A stretch of 64,000 nt of DNA. Source: Phoronis australis. Its lineage: Eukaryota; Phoronida; Phoronidae. A model generated the notes under the pieces. That model was not told the origin of the DNA. It saw only the letters and a program-made list of their open reading frames with translations, and made no database searches. Position numbers and translations under genes: made by a program. Location: NCBI GenBank assembly GCA_002633005.1, contig NMRA01000039.1:305225-369224 (forward strand), in the 5' to 3' direction. Below, in pieces: positions 1-11,300 of this stretch (position 1 is the stretch's first letter; every line of letters begins with the position of its first letter).

Positions 1-1280
1 TAGAGTGCTGTCATTGCTCGTCCCGATTTTACGTAGTATGTTTCGACCAATAAATGCTCGTACCTCGATATCAGCTCATTAACATATTTTAGGTAGTGTT
101 TACGGGTGTTTTACTTTGACAGCCAGTCGACTGGTGGGGTTATTTTATTGGTGTTTTAATATGAAATTGTTGATTTAAGCACTTTAAAGAGCTCGTCAAA
201 AATATCTTTTAAATTGTTCCTGAAGAAAGTATTGTCTCGCAACGTCTACAACAGAGTAATTCATTTTCCCCTGTGAAGAAATTTCCTGAAAAAATAACAA
301 AATCCACGATTTTTGTAGCACGCCTTAAGGAAAAACTCCCTACCACTTATAATAAATGCGCGCATGTGCTCACAGCGATTCGACAAACAGCTGGCTGGCA
401 AGATGGATATAAACGGCAGATTATCGTATGTGCTGGCAGTAATCTGGGAGTGACAGCACAGTATGAGGCAAGCCAGTGAAGCAGACGTGTGTATTTTAGA
501 ATATATTTGAATACCAGGATATCGTTATAATTAATTTTCAAAAGTTAGGACTTAATCAATTGCCTCTTAATCGGACTGGCTGCTGCTTGAAGTCAGCATT
601 TTTGTTTACATCTAAGGCCAAACGTCTCATTTTTCATGTCTTTGTGTTGCAAACCAAATAATGAGACGTGCTTTGCCTTGTGGGAGAAAATCGACAACGT
701 GACAAGCAGTTGACAGATAGCCTTTTGAAATTTGAAACTAAAAGAAACATGCTTTGACATAAACAGAAATTCGAAATCATAACGAGCAAACCGTAAATTT
801 AAAATGCCTGGTGGCCAGGTTGAATTCTGTTGCAATTGCAGAGAACTACTTTAAATAATGCAATTTATCTTGCTTTTCGCGTTCCAGGCTTCTGCAAGGC
901 AGTTTGAAACTCGAAATCTTAAGCTTTTACTTGAGTCTGTAGTCCATGTGTAAGGCTCATCAAGCATGCGCGCACCCAGCCTAAAATAGGGGGCTCGAAT
1001 TTTGATAATGTAGACCTTTCAGTGGACTTTTGTCTCGTTTTCTACTTTTTCGGACTTTTTGTTTCTCTGAGACGGACCTTTTTGTCCACTTCGCCAAATG
1101 GGTGGGGGATCATTCGAGCCTCCCGAGCCCCCCATTTGCGCGCATGTCACGTGTCAAGTTGTAGTAGAAACTCACGATTTGACTATTGTGTACACGAGCA
1201 CAGAACAATCGTCTTGAGTTCGTAGTATCAGGAAGAGATAGTATGCATGTAATCTAATCTCTGATTATGGGTATACTTAC
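1..1280. other. Left edge, no recognised gene
   Basis: No conserved coding signal was seen on either strand. An imperfect inverted repeat lies at 989-1133 (GGGGGCTCGAA on the left, TTCGAGCC and GAGCCCCC on the right). It resembles a small foldback or MITE remnant. Downstream exons of the minus-strand gene at 1281-2621 should lie here or beyond the window edge, but I could not identify them. Confidence 0.5.
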
Positions 1281-2621
1281 ATTAATTTCTTCCAAGTGCG
1301 AAACAATTTGCTTTCGGGTCATTCCACCTCTTCTCCCAGAGCTTTTCTTATAGTCTTCTGCGCAAACTTCTTGCATCGCCGGGTCGCTCTGTTTTGGCAA
1401 AGAAAATAGATCAAATTTGTCCTTTGGTGGTTCTCGAATACTTTGCGTTTTGTAATCTCGCTGCACTGCGATACTTCTTCTCGGTTTTAGCTGTACGCTT
1501 TCTGAAAGGCGCTTCCGACGCTTTTCGAACGTTGGTAACGAAGTAGTCTCCCACCTGCTTCTGTCTTGAAGAAAACGGGATTCCAGATCTTTTTTTGATT
1601 GGTGTAGACTTTGTTTGGTAGATTGCTTTTGGCGTTTTACTTTCGGTTGTGTCCTATTTTTTCCAATGGAAAAATCACTGTGTACATTACTTCCGACGAC
1701 AGTATGGCTTTTGATTAAGTTTGGCTGTGTCATAAAAATTCTATTTTTGTCTTCTATCTTATCAAGTGATCCACTGTCGTCAATGGCAAATTTACATATA
1801 TTTTTCTTCTTGTCGTTGCTTGCCTCTACGTTGCTTGTAGAGACGGCTGTTTCGTGAAGACGTGTTCTGCTGACTTTGGCATAACCAGGTTGTTTCGGTT
1901 CCCGTACAATTTCCAGTCCTACCGACGGTATGCTATGAGCCTGCTGGACAGGATTGCAAGTGATTCGGGAGGGTCTGTTGCGCGTTGGCGTTTTTGAGGA
2001 TTCCCAGTGTCTAAGATCTTTGTTGTTTACCAATGGCCTCGAATTCGTAACAGAATTCATAAGGACCGTTGTTTTGCGGCGCTCTCTTCGCATGGCTACC
2101 TCCCATGATTTCCGAGCAATGTTCACACGTTCTTGTCTAAACCTTCTCTTATAATTTTCAATGTCAGCATCAAAATCTATGTTGTAGAAGTCAGTTAACC
2201 TTCTTCGACACGGTGTGCCACTGGGTCTTTCAGATTTTAAAAATGACTTTAATTCGGTCTTTGTCTCTTTGAGATGTTCTCCTTTGCCCTCAGAACTTTT
2301 TCTAGAAATGAGTTTCTTTTTCTTAGTGACTCGTTTTGTAGATATCGACTGTTTAACCAACGGGGGTAGAATAAGACGATTGTTGGTCTCGGGTTCACTT
2401 TGAATTTTTGGTAGAGTCTTCTTTCTACATACTTTAAAATCAACACTCTTACATAGTCTAGGATCTCTATGTATTGTTGGCAATTGAGGATTGTTGAGAC
2501 TGTTCTGGCTAACTTGAAAGCTTGATCTTGGCTTCAGTTGTTCTGTTATCGAGTATCCCTGTATTCGTGGGAGGATGACGGATGAGTCTTTGGACTGAGA
2601 AGATAGTAAATCCATGTACAA
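1281..2621 (-). CDS. Large exon of an unknown basic, probably disordered protein
   Basis: An open frame of 447 codons starts at ATG 2621 (a second ATG lies two codons later) and runs to a strong splice donor, GTAAGT, at 1280. The exon ends in phase 0 after the residues HLEEIN. Reading through the donor adds only eight residues before a stop, so a spliced continuation toward lower coordinates is likelier than a single-exon gene. The protein is rich in Lys, Arg and Ser, with several short basic clusters (for example KRVTKKKK and RRERRK). I saw no signal peptide, membrane segment or cysteine-rich fold. The C-terminal end (GRRGGMTRKQIVSHLEEIN) looks like the start of a helical or coiled-coil segment. 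I do not recognise the family. It shares the collagen gene's strand and lies about 5.6 kb beyond that gene's stop codon. Confidence 0.6.
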
Positions 2622-3179
2622 CCTTAAAAGAAACCGTCGATTAAAATTGACACGTAACGAACAAATATTACGGCAGCGATTTTTTAATTTGGGTTAAAAC
2701 CATTAACAATTGCCGTTTTTTGAAATTTTCAATGACCGACTGCAGTGCTGCAACAGTCTTTTCACATTCATAGTCACGCATGCCCAGAAGCTCGGCAAGT
2801 CGATGTGAATGCACGACGCATAAGGTGAGTGCCATTGGAAGGGGCATTGTAAATTACTTTGGATTGGTGTCCTCGGACGAGAGCACCTGTTAGACGAAAT
2901 ATCTGTAAAAGGCTTTGGGTCGTAGACCACAGACTGTGACCATTTTCAAGAGACAGTTTTTTATGTTTTGATATCACAAAGCGTTGTATTTTATTATATA
3001 ACTGCAAAAAGTTAAAGTGTTTAAACTTACAAATTTGGCTTGGCTGATTCTGCAAATTGGACATGGGATAGAAGATAGTTAAAAATTGAATTTGATGTTC
3101 GTAAGGGGCAATATTTCCATAGTATATACCTCCGGCATAAGGACATGGTACAATCTGTAGGGTCTGGGTTTTGTACCAT
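2622..3179. other. Intergenic stretch between the unknown exon and the LINE relic
   Basis: This should contain the promoter and 5' UTR of the minus-strand gene ending at 2621, but no TATA box or other core element stands out. The open frames here have no family resemblance. Confidence 0.4.
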
Positions 3180-4095
3180 CCACGAGATGGAAGGCGATAA
3201 AGGGGAAGGAGAGGAGCGATTTGATACTCAGGGAAATTCGTAGGGACGAAGTAGAGAAGCGTGTCGCTCGAGCAATTGGTATGAAGAGACAGTGCGAATG
3301 GACCACCTGGGACGGAGTGCCGGGAAGGACAATAACAGCAGCAGACCTTCTCCACACCGAGTAGCAAAGGATGAGGTTTTTAATACGCTTAGTGTATGAC
3401 ATCTTACCAACGGGGAATAACCTGAAGCTACGGGAAAAGGAGGACGACGACAGATGCAGCAATTGTGGTGAAGTAGAGGCTCTACAGCATGTCTAGTTCT
3501 CAGTGTGGCAGGGTGGCCCTGGCTGAGAGGAAGTACACTTGGCGTCACAACAAGGTCCTTAAGGAAATTGCCCACACACTAGACCTGGAGAGAAGAACCA
3601 AGTGCAAGGCAGTGAACAAGCGTATTGACTATATGTCAGCGAGTTGCAAGAGGGGCATCAGTAACACAGGAGGTACCTTATAAAGGTAATGATTGGTGCA
3701 TGGAGGCAGATATGGGGAAACAAAGCAGATTCCCTACCCATATAGCTTCAACATGTTTAAGACCTGGCATTATTTTGTGGTCAGGTACAGCGAAGGTGAT
3801 AGTCTTGGTGGAGTTAGCTGTGCCATAGGAAACCAGGATACAGGAAGTCCAGGAGAGGAAAGCTTTGAAGTACAGCGAGCTGAGCCATGAATGCTCGAGG
3901 AATGCCCGGAATGGAGGTGCTTCAGTTTACCAGTTGAGGTAGGAGCTAGAGGTTTTGTGGCATCAAGCATGTGGAGGATGTCTTGGATGCTGGGAATTTC
4001 AACTAAGTCAAAGAGGCCTATGATGAAGTCGATGGCAGCCGCAGCGGAATTAGCATCGTCATGGTTGTGGTTACAGAAGACCAAACAGTGAAAGA
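3180..4095 (+). pseudogene. Decayed LINE (non-LTR retrotransposon) reverse-transcriptase C-terminal fragment
   Basis: Three plus-strand frames, broken by stops and frameshifts, together resemble the C-terminal part of a LINE polyprotein common in marine invertebrate and fish genomes. From about 3238 the text reads WTTWDGVPGRTITAADL, a stop, then RFLIRLVYDILPTGNNL and a zinc-knuckle-like DDRCSNCGEVEALQH ending in a stop. A second frame (3489-3683) gives KYTWRHNKVLKEIA, the typical 'YxWRHDxVL' block. Later frames give a LWSGTAKVIVLVELAVP block (about 3775-3828) and LPVEVGARGFVASS...SSWLWLQ (3891-4090), the usual end of the protein. The polymerase core is not present. The call rests on motif memory, not a database search. 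Confidence 0.82.
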
Positions 4096-7000
4096 ATCTC
4101 CGTCAAACCGGAGCCTGATCAACTTTGGGGGCCTAGCGTTGGAGCGCCGAAACATGGTTTGAACACGCCATTTTGCTGATGATTGACGTTGGGAGCAGAG
4201 AATCATCATCTGTTATTTTCCTTGAAGTTCCTTTCCAGGCAGGTATGTACGATCTACCAGTTCTTGCTTATCAACAATTTTCCCTGTCAAAGTGTCGTTT
4301 CTTCATTAGGCAAATCTTACGCTAACAAGTTTTGCACACAAGTGGACGGGAAAGGGTGCACTGTTTACTTCAGTGTATCCAGTGGATTCCTCTACACATC
4401 AAAGACTTGATGACGCCATCGCTTTTCGAGTAAAGGGCTTCACTGAACGTGTTGGATGAGATAATTGGAGTCGTAAACCGCCAACACGCCTGTTTAGCGT
4501 ACACGTTTCAAAGTCAAAAATGCGAAAGGCAAATGAACCACATGACTGTTTCTAAAATTGATAAGTGAATACATGTAGTAGCCGTCTTTGAATGTTTAAC
4601 ATCGATGGGTTTTAAGAGAAAATAGAGAGAAGGTTTTTTTTTGGCTTCGTGGCTAATCCACGAGCATTAATTTATGAATCGATTATGACAGGTTAGTCAC
4701 AGTCTGGCTTAGGCGTTGGAGTTGTCTAATGTTTACAAAATTACACTGGACCGAAGTACAACCATACAGACTACATGTACACGGGTCATACATTTCTCAA
4801 TGCACAAAATCCGTGGTCTTGCGCACAAGCATATACATGTATTGGCCGCGAAGTCACTTTTCAGTTTCCTCCGACATGGAAGTTCGGCAAGCAAGATTTC
4901 GGCTCACTATCCATAAGAAAATATCGGAGATGCGAATCTACGCAGCTTACTAGCAATACAAAAGTTGTTCCATTCAGTTTGCAAGCATGCATGTACGTAC
5001 AGAGTGTACAGCCTAGCCCTAGGTATGCATAGAGTACTTACTTTTCAAAACTGATTTTGTAGATACAAATATATTTTATGGATCGCGAAACGACGAGAAA
5101 GTACACAACTACGCAGTTCACATTCCAGTTGCGTAATCTTTTGTTATCTGTGACGCCAACACACAGCACGTATACGTTGTGGCCAAGTGGGCCTTCCAAT
5201 AGAATTTCGCTTACATCATTGTAATAAATGCAAGGTAAGGGACTCGAAGCTTAGGCCCCATAGATTTGGGACCTCAAGAGCTGCCCAAAGACGTTATCAA
5301 CCGACCATTAGTGTTAAAAACCAAGTTTCTTCCCCTGTGTTTTTGGTCTAATGCTTTGTTTGAATTTAAATTGTTTTCAACAAATCGTTCGGAATTCCGA
5401 CGCTGACAGCCATACTGTTTTTGACAACTGAAACTAACCCGCCGTGACGAGCTACTAATAATGGGCGTGGTCTGGAGAAGTAATGGCCTGCCAGCTCTTC
5501 TCAAGTCTAGAAATCATTTCATGAGACTGGATTTATAACAGTAGCCTAATTAGCCTAAATCAAAAAAATGGTGCCAGGCTTTATAGCCTGGAGAACAATT
5601 TTTGCCAGCCATGGGGCGAAATACACCTGCAACGGGTTAGCTGGGTATGGATAAGTAGTCCTGGCTTCTTATCTCGTCGTACAGTATCTATTAGCTTTTG
5701 TTTTTTGACTTTCGGCTAAAAATCTACAGTCTGCGGATGGCTTGGCCTGCTTCACGTGAACAACTAGGACAGAAAGGCAAACGTCTACAATTCGACCTCA
5801 AAAGACAGTATTTCGTATTCTATTCGTAGTCAGATTTCTGACTTTTAGTTAAAGACAAAACTGATAACATTACGAATAGACTATCTTTTTATGTTAAGGT
5901 AGTCGGATTTCAGACGATGGTCAAGATTCTGAAAGAATAAAAATTTGCTTCTCTTATGTCTATTCGATTGTGTGTCATTATGATTTAACTGAATTGACAT
6001 CTAGGCCTATTGTATGATTATGAAGTTTTGCAATAGGTAAAATTTAGCACATCTCCAAGTAAAATAAAGAGATGTTTACTGAGACAAGTGGATGGAAGAT
6101 TGCTGTTTGCTGGATGGAGTATCTCTCGGGCAACCAAAAGGCATGCACAATGTCGTCCGTGTTTTCACTGGCCAACTCGTTCGTTGTTTTGTAATTCCGT
6201 CAACAAAAAACAGCGATGTTTGCATATAGTGTGCGGGAAAACACAAGACGTGCCAGTCTACCACCGGCACGAAGTGACTTAGTGTTTATGCAAACAATGC
6301 CACAAACTATTGACGACTAAAACTATAGAAGTAAGCAGCGGTGCAAATCACGGTGTTCTCCTTCGAACGGAGCTCTCAATGCGAAGGTGTACCTTCTGAG
6401 GCATATGACGTCACTTTGTGTTCACCTGGGTTGTTCCGTAGACGCAAAAATCTCGCGAAGTCTTCCGTGATCTTGCAGATCCGCGAGCTTCTCGCGTCTA
6501 CGGGATCGCATGCCTGCTTCTCAATAGGATACCGTGACTGGCACTACTCTTTAGTGAATGCTTTAGCTTTGAAAACCCTCAGCTGCCACAGCTTCTATAT
6601 ACATTTTTTTATGCATCTATTGAATTCAAACAGCAGAAGTCCCAATTTTCGAAATACATGTACATGTATCTCAGTCCGCCACCAGTGCAAAATAGGAACA
6701 TTTCACCTACGCGTGACGGAAAACAGCGCGTAAATCATAGCTGGTAGACCTATTTGGAGATTTCATTTGAAAGTCACAGCCATGTCTTAGATGTAATGTT
6801 CGAAGTTGGCAACCACGATTACCCAAAGAAACGTAAGTCATGTAGCACGACTGAATGCTTCTTTGATGAGCTCTGCCGGTGAACAAAGAGCTTGAGCATC
6901 TTCATGAATCATGCCATCGCGCACGATGCTTGAGGCTGTAGATTACGCATCCAGGCCTTGTCTCAACTCTACAGCTATGCTTGTTAATACTGTGTTGTAG

Positions 7001-7381
7001 GCTGAAACTCGCAAGTTCCTGATCGCCTTTGTACCCAGATTCGGTGTGCATAGATCAGTTGTTACTGAGAAAAACGGAGAGAGTAATCCATTTGGTGTCT
7101 ACAGTATGTTTATATTACAAAACAGTGTTAGGGTTTGCCAGTTGTCATTATGTGAACTGAAAATGTGAACCAAACAGCAACTGTGAATGTTCGTAAGTCT
7201 GTATCTGAAGAGATGCACAGCATAGCCTTTACTAGAACAAGGTCATTCTCGGAGGTTGCTTCTGTATGGGTTATTCCTACTTTTTATTTTGCTCATAGGA
7301 CGGTTGCTGTGGTTACAAACAGAAAGGAAACAACTGATAGTTGTTGTGCTTGTGAAACAAAGCGCCATCTTTAGTTACCTC
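4096..7381. other. Intergenic region, no gene recognised
   Basis: No convincing coding exon was found on either strand. It contains TACATGTA-rich simple sequence around 4570-4850 and 6655-6670, and a palindromic element at 6436-6503 (listed separately). The listed open frames are short and show no domain resemblance. Confidence 0.5.
6436..6503. repeat. Short inverted repeat (foldback element)
   Basis: The left arm CCGTAGACGC (6436-6445) is a perfect reverse complement of the right arm GCGTCTACGG (6494-6503), with a nested CGCGAAG / CTTCTCGCG pairing inside. Related text (GTAGACGC followed by TCGCGAAGTCTT) recurs at about 55567-55640, so this is probably one copy of a small foldback family rather than a chance hairpin. 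Confidence 0.55.
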
Positions 7382-8243
7382 TTTATTTTCGCCTCACTTT
7401 CAGCAGACTACAAGATAATACGCTCTTTGTAAAGAGGTAGAAAACCTATATCTACATTCTTCCAGCACCATTGAGAAATCAGGTAGGGCGACAGATGGCA
7501 GTCTATCGCCCATGGCAGTTTATAGCTTTTTATCACAATTAAAATATTAAATGACTACATCACAAGAGTTGAGTTCATCTTGAGATTAACTTAAATTTTA
7601 ACAAGTACTTGGTATACTGTAACTACAGATGAAAGCCTATAAGAGTCCAATGATAAGGCACATGTCCTTTGACAGGAGATGCATCTGTGTGTTTTCAATT
7701 GCAATGAGCAGGTTTGACGAGACGAAGACTGGCTCATCACGTTTACATTCGTCATAGGACATCATGCAACCACGTGATTGCTTCTTGTCGTAAGCTCGTT
7801 GAAGTTGTTTGATAGCAGGCTACGCATGCTGGCTTTTCGCACTGGCTTTGCCAATACAGCAGCTTAAATTGACATTCTATCTCTAGGATGTATTCAAAGT
7901 CTAAATTCCAGTCTCTTCAATTGTTCTAAAGATCCAGTTTAGCGGACCTTGTGTGGCAGTGTTAAAATTCGTTTACAACTCTATGATGGTCAATTCCTCT
8001 GTTGAACACTAGAGACCATGTAAAGCTGTCAATTAGTCTGGACGTAGACACCATTGCAATTGCTTGTAGGCTGAAACTTACAGAATTGACCACCAAAGTT
8101 TCATTCAAGATCCAATATACAGTAAAAGCCGTAAACAAAATCTCAACATTTAGAATACAAAATCAAAAAACCCCACAGATTTATGGAAATAGAGTTGGCC
8201 TCGATGTTTAGAAACTCCGAGTTCTTCACAAGTACTATCTCGC
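7382..8243 (-). other. Likely 3' UTR of the collagen gene, with candidate poly(A) signal
   Basis: This lies directly downstream of the collagen stop codon on the minus strand. A canonical AATAAA (TTTATT on plus) sits at 7382-7387. Variant hexamers closer to the stop (CATAAA near 8177, TATAAA near 7519, GATAAA near 7529) could also be used. The actual cleavage site cannot be told from sequence. Confidence 0.4.
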
Positions 8244-8390
8244 CTATAAGAAACAGACCGGGCCGATGTCTATGCCAAACTTTTGATTCTTTCCTCCTAT
8301 ATCGTATGGCGCTATGTCCAAAACTGGTAGACGCATGGTTTTCGTTGTAGACACTTCGAAGACTGTTTTGTCCCACTTGTGATCTCGGTG
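8244..8390 (-). CDS. Collagen exon 40: COLFI C-terminus and stop
   Basis: 48 codons then TAG at 8244-8246. It reads [13 protein letters not shown], then [14 protein letters not shown] and ends [11 protein letters not shown], the near-invariant fibrillar collagen terminus with C8. Acceptor TTTTCAG. Confidence 0.95.
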   Translation of the reverse strand, partial: HRDHKWDKTVFEVSTTKTMRLPVLDIAPYDIGGKNQKFGIDIGPVCFL

Positions 8391-11300
8391 CTGAAAACAA
8401 AAGTAAGAATGTACTGTAATTTCACAACTGCGGACAAGCCACGCTGTACCAAGAAAGACAATAATACTTGTTAAGCTCAAACTGTAATCAACTTCACTTG
8501 GTCCAGAGTGTCTACTGCATACTTATAGAATATTTACCCAAGTCGTGATAACAATACGCAAAAAGTTGTCATGTTCTTAGGGGTTAATCATGAATTTCCA
8601 ATCAAAGAGTACACATAATACCTCCAATTGTGATGCTGACAGCATTTTATTTTCGCTTCAATCTACAGAGGGGCCATACTCCCCCCCCCTAAATCTGCCA
8701 ACCACAGTGTTGCATATGAGCATGGCGGTGGGTAGTTTTTCAAAGACATTCTTTGACACGACTCTTAATCAAAATCCAGAGCTTATTCAACAATGCCAGT
8801 TTTGGTGACCCAGCACTCACTTACAATTGACTGTTGTTACTAACTGAATGTTACATTTGAAAAGTTTTTATAAATGTTTTGAAGAGTGTTCGTCTCACCA
8901 ACCATATCCAGACAAGTGCAAGACTGACTTATATATGTTTTTTAAAACAACCTTTCTGACACCCATCACTTTTAAGGCTTGCAACAGACCTATGCATTTA
9001 TTTCCAGACATTATGTTGACTTGCATGCATGTAGTTAACAGAAGGCTGTAGACTAGTATCCAGTATAACAGTTAACTGCTGTCAGATTTGTTCTTTTAAT
9101 TAGTCTTGAATTGCTACTCCCCACCAGTGCTGTTTTGGGACCTGGACCTTGTTTAACAATGTTTCTAACTAGCCTTTACCTGGCGCTTATTAAAGGCCTG
9201 CGGTGCTAATAGGCGACACTACGGTATGCTTGTTTTGCATTCAACTCTCATGAAAGGTTAAACTTGTACACTTGAGATAATACCAGATAATCAAGAAGAA
9301 TTGGATATAGTGTTGACAATAAGAGCCCAGAGCCTAAGGTCTGTAGGCTACTCAAAACATTACTTGAAAATTGACCAATTGCGCAACACACTTGAACTCG
9401 AAACATGCAATGTGATTGGTTAATTTTCAAGTCTGCATCTGAGTCGAGTCTGATTTCGGAGATTTGACCCTGGGTACAGATTTATGTTCTAAGTTATACA
9501 CTATAGCCGAGGTCACTGGAAATCAATTTGCGTACGTGACACATACATGTGTTGCCTAGTTAAACGACCATGCTTACCTGGCACCCATCTTCCACAACAT
9601 TGTACTTGAACTTTGACCTTGTGGCCTCCAGGTCGAACAGATTGTATGCTAGAAGTTTGGCAGCTTTACTGTAACTGCTCGTTGACTTATCGTAGTACGC
9701 GACTGAGTTACGGCAGTGGTACGTGATGCGCTGTCGGCCATTTTCGCTCAACATCTGTAGGTATCTCAGTTGAACATTATCAATTTTGTAGGTAAACTGA
9801 AAAATTCAAAGGATAGAAACAAACTTGGAGTAAGTGATTTTGAAAGGAGAGTTTCGCACTGCGGGCACAGCTATTTCAAAGCGTCTTAATCCAAATTGGA
9901 GCTGCTCTTCATTATAGGTACATGTAGGAAGACAAGTGGTGTGAAAGGGTCATCTGCGTACCTGATAAAGGGACACCCACTAAGGTTCGAAAGCTAGTGT
10001 TTTTTTTAATGAATAATTTTACTGGATTTTAAGGTGTTTCCTCTTTTACATTGTCTAATTTTACCTGCTCTTGAAATTTTACATCATTTTTAGTGATTAT
10101 CTGGTTTTCACACCAGCATTAATGTTGAGTACGTAGGGAAGGACAAAAGCCATCATCTGCAATGTTCAGCTAAGTGTCAAAAGGAGACCAAAGGAGTCGC
10201 TGTTCTTGGTTAATTTTTGTGAACAATTACAATATTTTTAGTAGTGGTTTCCATAACATGGCAAGATTCAGAATGCAGTGGGCACTAGATTGAAGAATGT
10301 GAAAGCAGTGACTCGGCCTTAAACAGGTTGAGACCATTTAAAATTGGTGTAGTCTTAACTGATGACTGATTTGAGCATCGGAGTTCCAAACCTGAGTGTG
10401 GTGGTCAAACATGGGTACCGCCATGCTCAAAAAGCTTAATAAGAACATTCTGTTAAAAGGCTATCGGCATGCTTTAAAGCAAGAAACTGAACACCTACTG
10501 AGAATCCATTCTGCATTTCTCCAAACCAAACATGTTCACTCTTTCCTTGATAATAATTGTCCTTGCGTGCCTGAAATATACAATACAACCCATATTATAA
10601 TGCTTCATTCTTCCCCATTCATTGGCTAACACTGTGCGAACAAACAAAACCATTTAATATAGTTTTTTAAGCAGTAGCATAACTGCGGGTAAGCACGCAG
10701 GCAGCTAATCCTTTTTCTCAAATGCGGTTGGCGACCTATGACCTTTTAAGCTAGTGCTTAAACTCACTTATCAACTTATTCATATCAGGAAGTGCCATTC
10801 TCAATATATTTCTTAACATTGACTGCAGGAAGCAGAAAGTTGATCGTCAGCTTCAACTAGGACTGACATACCTCAGCAGCGACATTTAAGGGTAGCAACA
10901 CGACCTCTGTTGGCGAGGTGCTGTAATTGTTACCAGCATACTTTTCATACAAAACCAAACTTAGGGAGCTTCGATGTTTGTATCCTTTCAATGATGATAA
11001 ATCAAGGGAGTACGTAAACCTTGAAATAGCACAAGACGCACCTTACTGGGTTTGGGGTACACGCATGTTTCACCTGTCTTCAAGTTGCAGTGGACAAGAA
11101 TGGCCTCGTTGATTTTACCCAGCTTGGGGTTAATCCAGTAGTCGCCTACAAATAAGCCGTGGACATTGTACAGGTTACCACGGTAAATACACGCGTTAAC
11201 ACAGCTACGTGGCACAAATGAATAACCTTCTAAAAGACTCCGGCAAATTTGTTGATTTCTTCAATTGTATGAACAGACTATGAGAATGCTTCTGGCTAAA

